Shown piece by piece: positions 13,565 through 15,611 of a stretch of DNA of 15,611 nucleotides. Source of the stretch: Scybalousia_A sp964626385 (GTDB lineage: Bacteria; Bacteroidota; Bacteroidia; Bacteroidales; P3); the NCBI GenBank assembly GCA_964626385.1, contig CAZVEO010000058.1, forward strand, positions 1 to 15,611. The letters run 5' to 3'. Made by a program: the position numbers and the translations under genes. A model generated the notes under the pieces. The model worked only from the letters and a program-made list of their open reading frames with translations, searched no databases and was not told where the DNA came from. Each line of letters starts with the position of its first letter. Position 1 is the first letter of the stretch.

Positions 13565-15487
13565 ATGGGAAAGATAATAGGAATAGACCTTGGAACTACG
13601 AATTCTTGCGTAGCAGTGATGGAAGGTAATGAAACAGTGGTAATACCAAATAGCGAAGGTACTCGTACAACTCCTTCGGTTGTAGGTTTTACCAAAGATG
13701 GAGAAAGAAAAGTTGGTAACCCTGCAAAACGTCAAGCCATAACCAACCCTCAAAATACTATATACAGTATAAAGAGATTTATGGGTAATACGTTTGACCA
13801 AGTGCAAGAAGAGATAAAACATATACCTTACAAAGTTGTGCGTGGAGATAATAATACTCCAAGGGTTGATATTAATGGCAAACTTTATACACCTCAAGAA
13901 ATTTCTGCTATTATTTTACAGAAAATGAAAAAAACAGCAGAAGACTATCTTGGACAAAGTGTAACAGAAGCTGTTATTACGGTACCTGCTTATTTTAATG
14001 ACTCTCAGCGTCAAGCAACCAAAGAGGCAGGAGAAATTGCTGGTTTGAAAGTAAGACGTATCATTAACGAACCTACTGCTGCGGCTTTGGCTTATGGTTT
14101 GGACAAAAAGAATTCAGATTCTCATATAGCAGTTTTTGACCTTGGTGGTGGTACTTTTGATATTAGTATTTTGGAACTTGGAGATGGAGTTTTTGAAGTA
14201 AAATCAACTAATGGTGATACTCATCTTGGTGGAGATGATTTTGATAGGAAGATTATCAACTATCTTGCTGAGGAGTTTATGAAAGATAATCCTAATGTGG
14301 ATTTGAGAAAAGACCCTATGGCTTTGCAACGTTTGAAAGAAGCAGCAGAAAAAGCAAAAATAGAACTTTCCTCTTCTACACAAACAGAAATAAACTTACC
14401 TTATATTACTTCAATAGATAATGTTCCTCAACATCTTAACGTAACATTGACAAGAAGTAAATTTGAGCAACTTTGTGATGACCTTATCAAACGTTGTTTG
14501 ATACCTTGCGAAAAGGCACTGCAAGACGCTGGTTATGATAAGAGCAAAATAGATGAGGTTATTCTTGTAGGAGGTTCTACTCGTATCCCTGCTGTTCAGC
14601 AATTGGTACAAAATTTCTTTGGAAAGGCTCCAAACAAATCGGTTAACCCTGACGAAGTTGTTGCCATAGGTGCTTCCATACAAGGAGGAGTGCTTACGGG
14701 TGAGGTTAAAGATGTGTTGTTGTTAGATGTTACTCCATTGTCTTTGGGTATAGAGACTTTGGGTGGAGTTATGACCAAACTTATAGAAGCAAACACAACA
14801 ATACCTACAAAGAAATCGCAAGTTTTCTCTACAGCACAAGACAACCAACCAAGTGTAGAAATCAATGTTTTGCAAGGAGAAAGAACTCGTGCAGCAGATA
14901 ATAAGAGTTTGGGTAGATTTATACTTAGTGATATACCACCAGCAAGAAGAGGTGTGCCACAAATAGAGGTTACCTTTGATATAGATGCTAACGGAATATT
15001 GAATGTTTCTGCTCTTGATAAGGCTACTGGCAAACAACAAAGTATAAAAATAGAAGCCTCAAGTGGTTTGTCTGAGGAGGAAATAAAGAAAATGAAAGCA
15101 GATGCAGAAGCACACGCAGATGAAGACAAGAGAATGAAAGAAGAGGCAGAGAAAATAAACGCTGCCGATGCTATGATTTTCCAAACAGAAAGTTTCTTAA
15201 AGGATAATGCTGATAAAGTGCCTGCTGATAAGAAATCTGAGGTAGAAAGTGCTTTGAAAGATTTGAAAGATGCTCATGCTCAAAAGAATATTTCTGCAAT
15301 AGATTCTGCAACTGAGAGATTAAACAATGTACTTCAAACAGTTAGTCAGAATATGTACCAAGGAGCAAATCCTAATCAAGGTGGACAAACTCAAGGTAGT
15401 GCTCAAACGGATAACTCCTCTGCAAATAACACACAAGACAAAGGCGACGACAACGTAACCGATGCAGATTTTGAAGAAGTAAAGTAA
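13565..15487 (+). CDS. dnaK: Chaperone DnaK (Hsp70)
   Basis: The protein is 640 aa from the ATG at 13565, the usual length. It is an ATP-driven chaperone of the cytoplasm, working with DnaJ and GrpE. The N-terminal ATPase domain begins IGIDLGTTNSCVAV (5-18) and includes NEPTAAALAYG (168-178), FDLGGGTFDIS (191-201) and VILVGGSTRIP (332-342). The interdomain linker VLLLDVT is at 384-390, then the substrate-binding domain with NTTIPTKKS and GERTRAADN, then the helical lid. The tail is Gln/Asn-rich (NPNQGGQTQGS) and ends DADFEEVK, the usual Bacteroidota form of the DnaK terminus. The frame stays open 27 codons upstream to 13484, but that extension is Lys/Ile-rich and unlike DnaK, so the ATG before GKIIGIDLG is chosen. 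dnaJ and grpE are not adjacent in the window. Upstream sites suggest special regulation; a terminator follows. Confidence 0.99.
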   Translation: MGKIIGIDLGTTNSCVAVMEGNETVVIPNSEGTRTTPSVVGFTKDGERKVGNPAKRQAITNPQNTIYSIKRFMGNTFDQVQEEIKHIPYKVVRGDNNTPRVDINGKLYTPQEISAIILQKMKKTAEDYLGQSVTEAVITVPAYFNDSQRQATKEAGEIAGLKVRRIINEPTAAALAYGLDKKNSDSHIAVFDLGGGTFDISILELGDGVFEVKSTNGDTHLGGDDFDRKIINYLAEEFMKDNPNVDLRKDPMALQRLKEAAEKAKIELSSSTQTEINLPYITSIDNVPQHLNVTLTRSKFEQLCDDLIKRCLIPCEKALQDAGYDKSKIDEVILVGGSTRIPAVQQLVQNFFGKAPNKSVNPDEVVAIGASIQGGVLTGEVKDVLLLDVTPLSLGIETLGGVMTKLIEANTTIPTKKSQVFSTAQDNQPSVEINVLQGERTRAADNKSLGRFILSDIPPARRGVPQIEVTFDIDANGILNVSALDKATGKQQSIKIEASSGLSEEEIKKMKADAEAHADEDKRMKEEAEKINAADAMIFQTESFLKDNADKVPADKKSEVESALKDLKDAHAQKNISAIDSATERLNNVLQTVSQNMYQGANPNQGGQTQGSAQTDNSSANNTQDKGDDNVTDADFEEVK

Positions 15488-15514
15488 ATTTTTATATTAT
15501 TGAATTATTAATTG

Positions 15515-15549
15515 AAGGCTGTTAGAAAATAAAACTAACAGCCTTTTTT
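15515..15549 (+). terminator. Factor-independent terminator after dnaK
   Basis: AAGGCTGTTAG (15515-15525) pairs perfectly over 11 bp with CTAACAGCCTT (15535-15545), followed by a short T tract to 15549. It begins 28 bp after the dnaK stop. Confidence 0.92.
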
Positions 15550-15563
15550 GCACTCACAGGGTG

Positions 15564-15611
15564 CTTTTATAGGGCACAGGCTCAGCCTTTTTTATAAAGA
15601 TGCAGTCGTTA
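15564..15611 (-). repeat. Intergenic repeat with GGCTGAGCC core, copy 2 (runs to the edge)
   Basis: Read on the minus strand from 15611: TAAC, nine variable bases, TTATAAAAAA, GGCTGAGCC, then GTGCCCTATAAAAG. This matches 7170-7204 in order and spacing and adds the GCCCTAT word of the decamer family. The repeat may continue past the window. Confidence 0.55.

Noticed and set aside
1..15611. tRNA, rRNA, transposase and integrase genes
   Set aside because: I looked for them in the gaps and frames and found none that I could support.

Overview
The window looks like chromosome from an AT-rich member of the Bacteroidota, probably Bacteroidales or a close relative. Four things point there. There is a large type IX secretion (T9SS) cargo protein with a type B (CHU_C) sorting domain. 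There is a BspA-type leucine-rich-repeat surface protein. There is a GSCFA-family protein and a two-domain RNase H (hybrid-binding plus catalytic domain). Most genes are preceded by the Bacteroidota -7 promoter element TAnnTTTG (usually TAACTTTG or TACTTTTG) with little sign of Shine-Dalgarno sites. The species cannot be named from this.

Layout, left to right: (1) 1-931, minus, the 5' part of a BspA-like LRR gene that runs off the left edge and is interrupted by a G9 tract; (2) 1224-1979, minus, a GT2 glycosyltransferase; (3) 2180-2752, plus, rubrerythrin with a clear terminator; (4) 2847-3797, minus, a GSCFA protein, and 3902-4645, minus, fabG, separated by a strong hairpin; (5) 4900-5313, minus, a small membrane-anchored protein of unknown function; (6) 5583-6875, plus, enolase with a terminator; (7) 6945-7769, a long non-coding stretch with 10-bp-periodic repeats and a compact element carrying a near-perfect promoter and a strong hairpin; (8) 7770-8402, plus, a secreted probable outer-membrane beta-barrel; (9) 13316-8458, minus, the T9SS cargo gene followed 23 bp later by rnhA, probably one transcript; (10) 13565-15487, plus, dnaK with a terminator and an unusual promoter region.

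The genes are a mixture of housekeeping functions (enolase, fabG, dnaK, rnhA), oxidative-stress defence (rubrerythrin) and cell-surface or secreted proteins (BspA-like protein, barrel, T9SS cargo, glycosyltransferase). They do not form one pathway; most have their own promoter and terminator.

The best candidates for something new are: (a) the BspA-like gene, whose only upstream ATG is joined to the LRR frame if the G9 tract has 8 (or 11) Gs, which is the arrangement of a slipped-strand ON/OFF switch, here OFF; (b) a family of intergenic repeats built from about 10-bp units (TATAGGTTnn and variants), seen in several gaps in both orientations; (c) a roughly 315-bp intergenic element at 7219-7534 with a TTTG-N20-TAACTTTG promoter, three TGATwATCAA sites and two mutually exclusive hairpins but no credible ORF; and (d) a sigma-54-like -24/-12 element with paired TGAC/GTCA palindromes upstream of dnaK.
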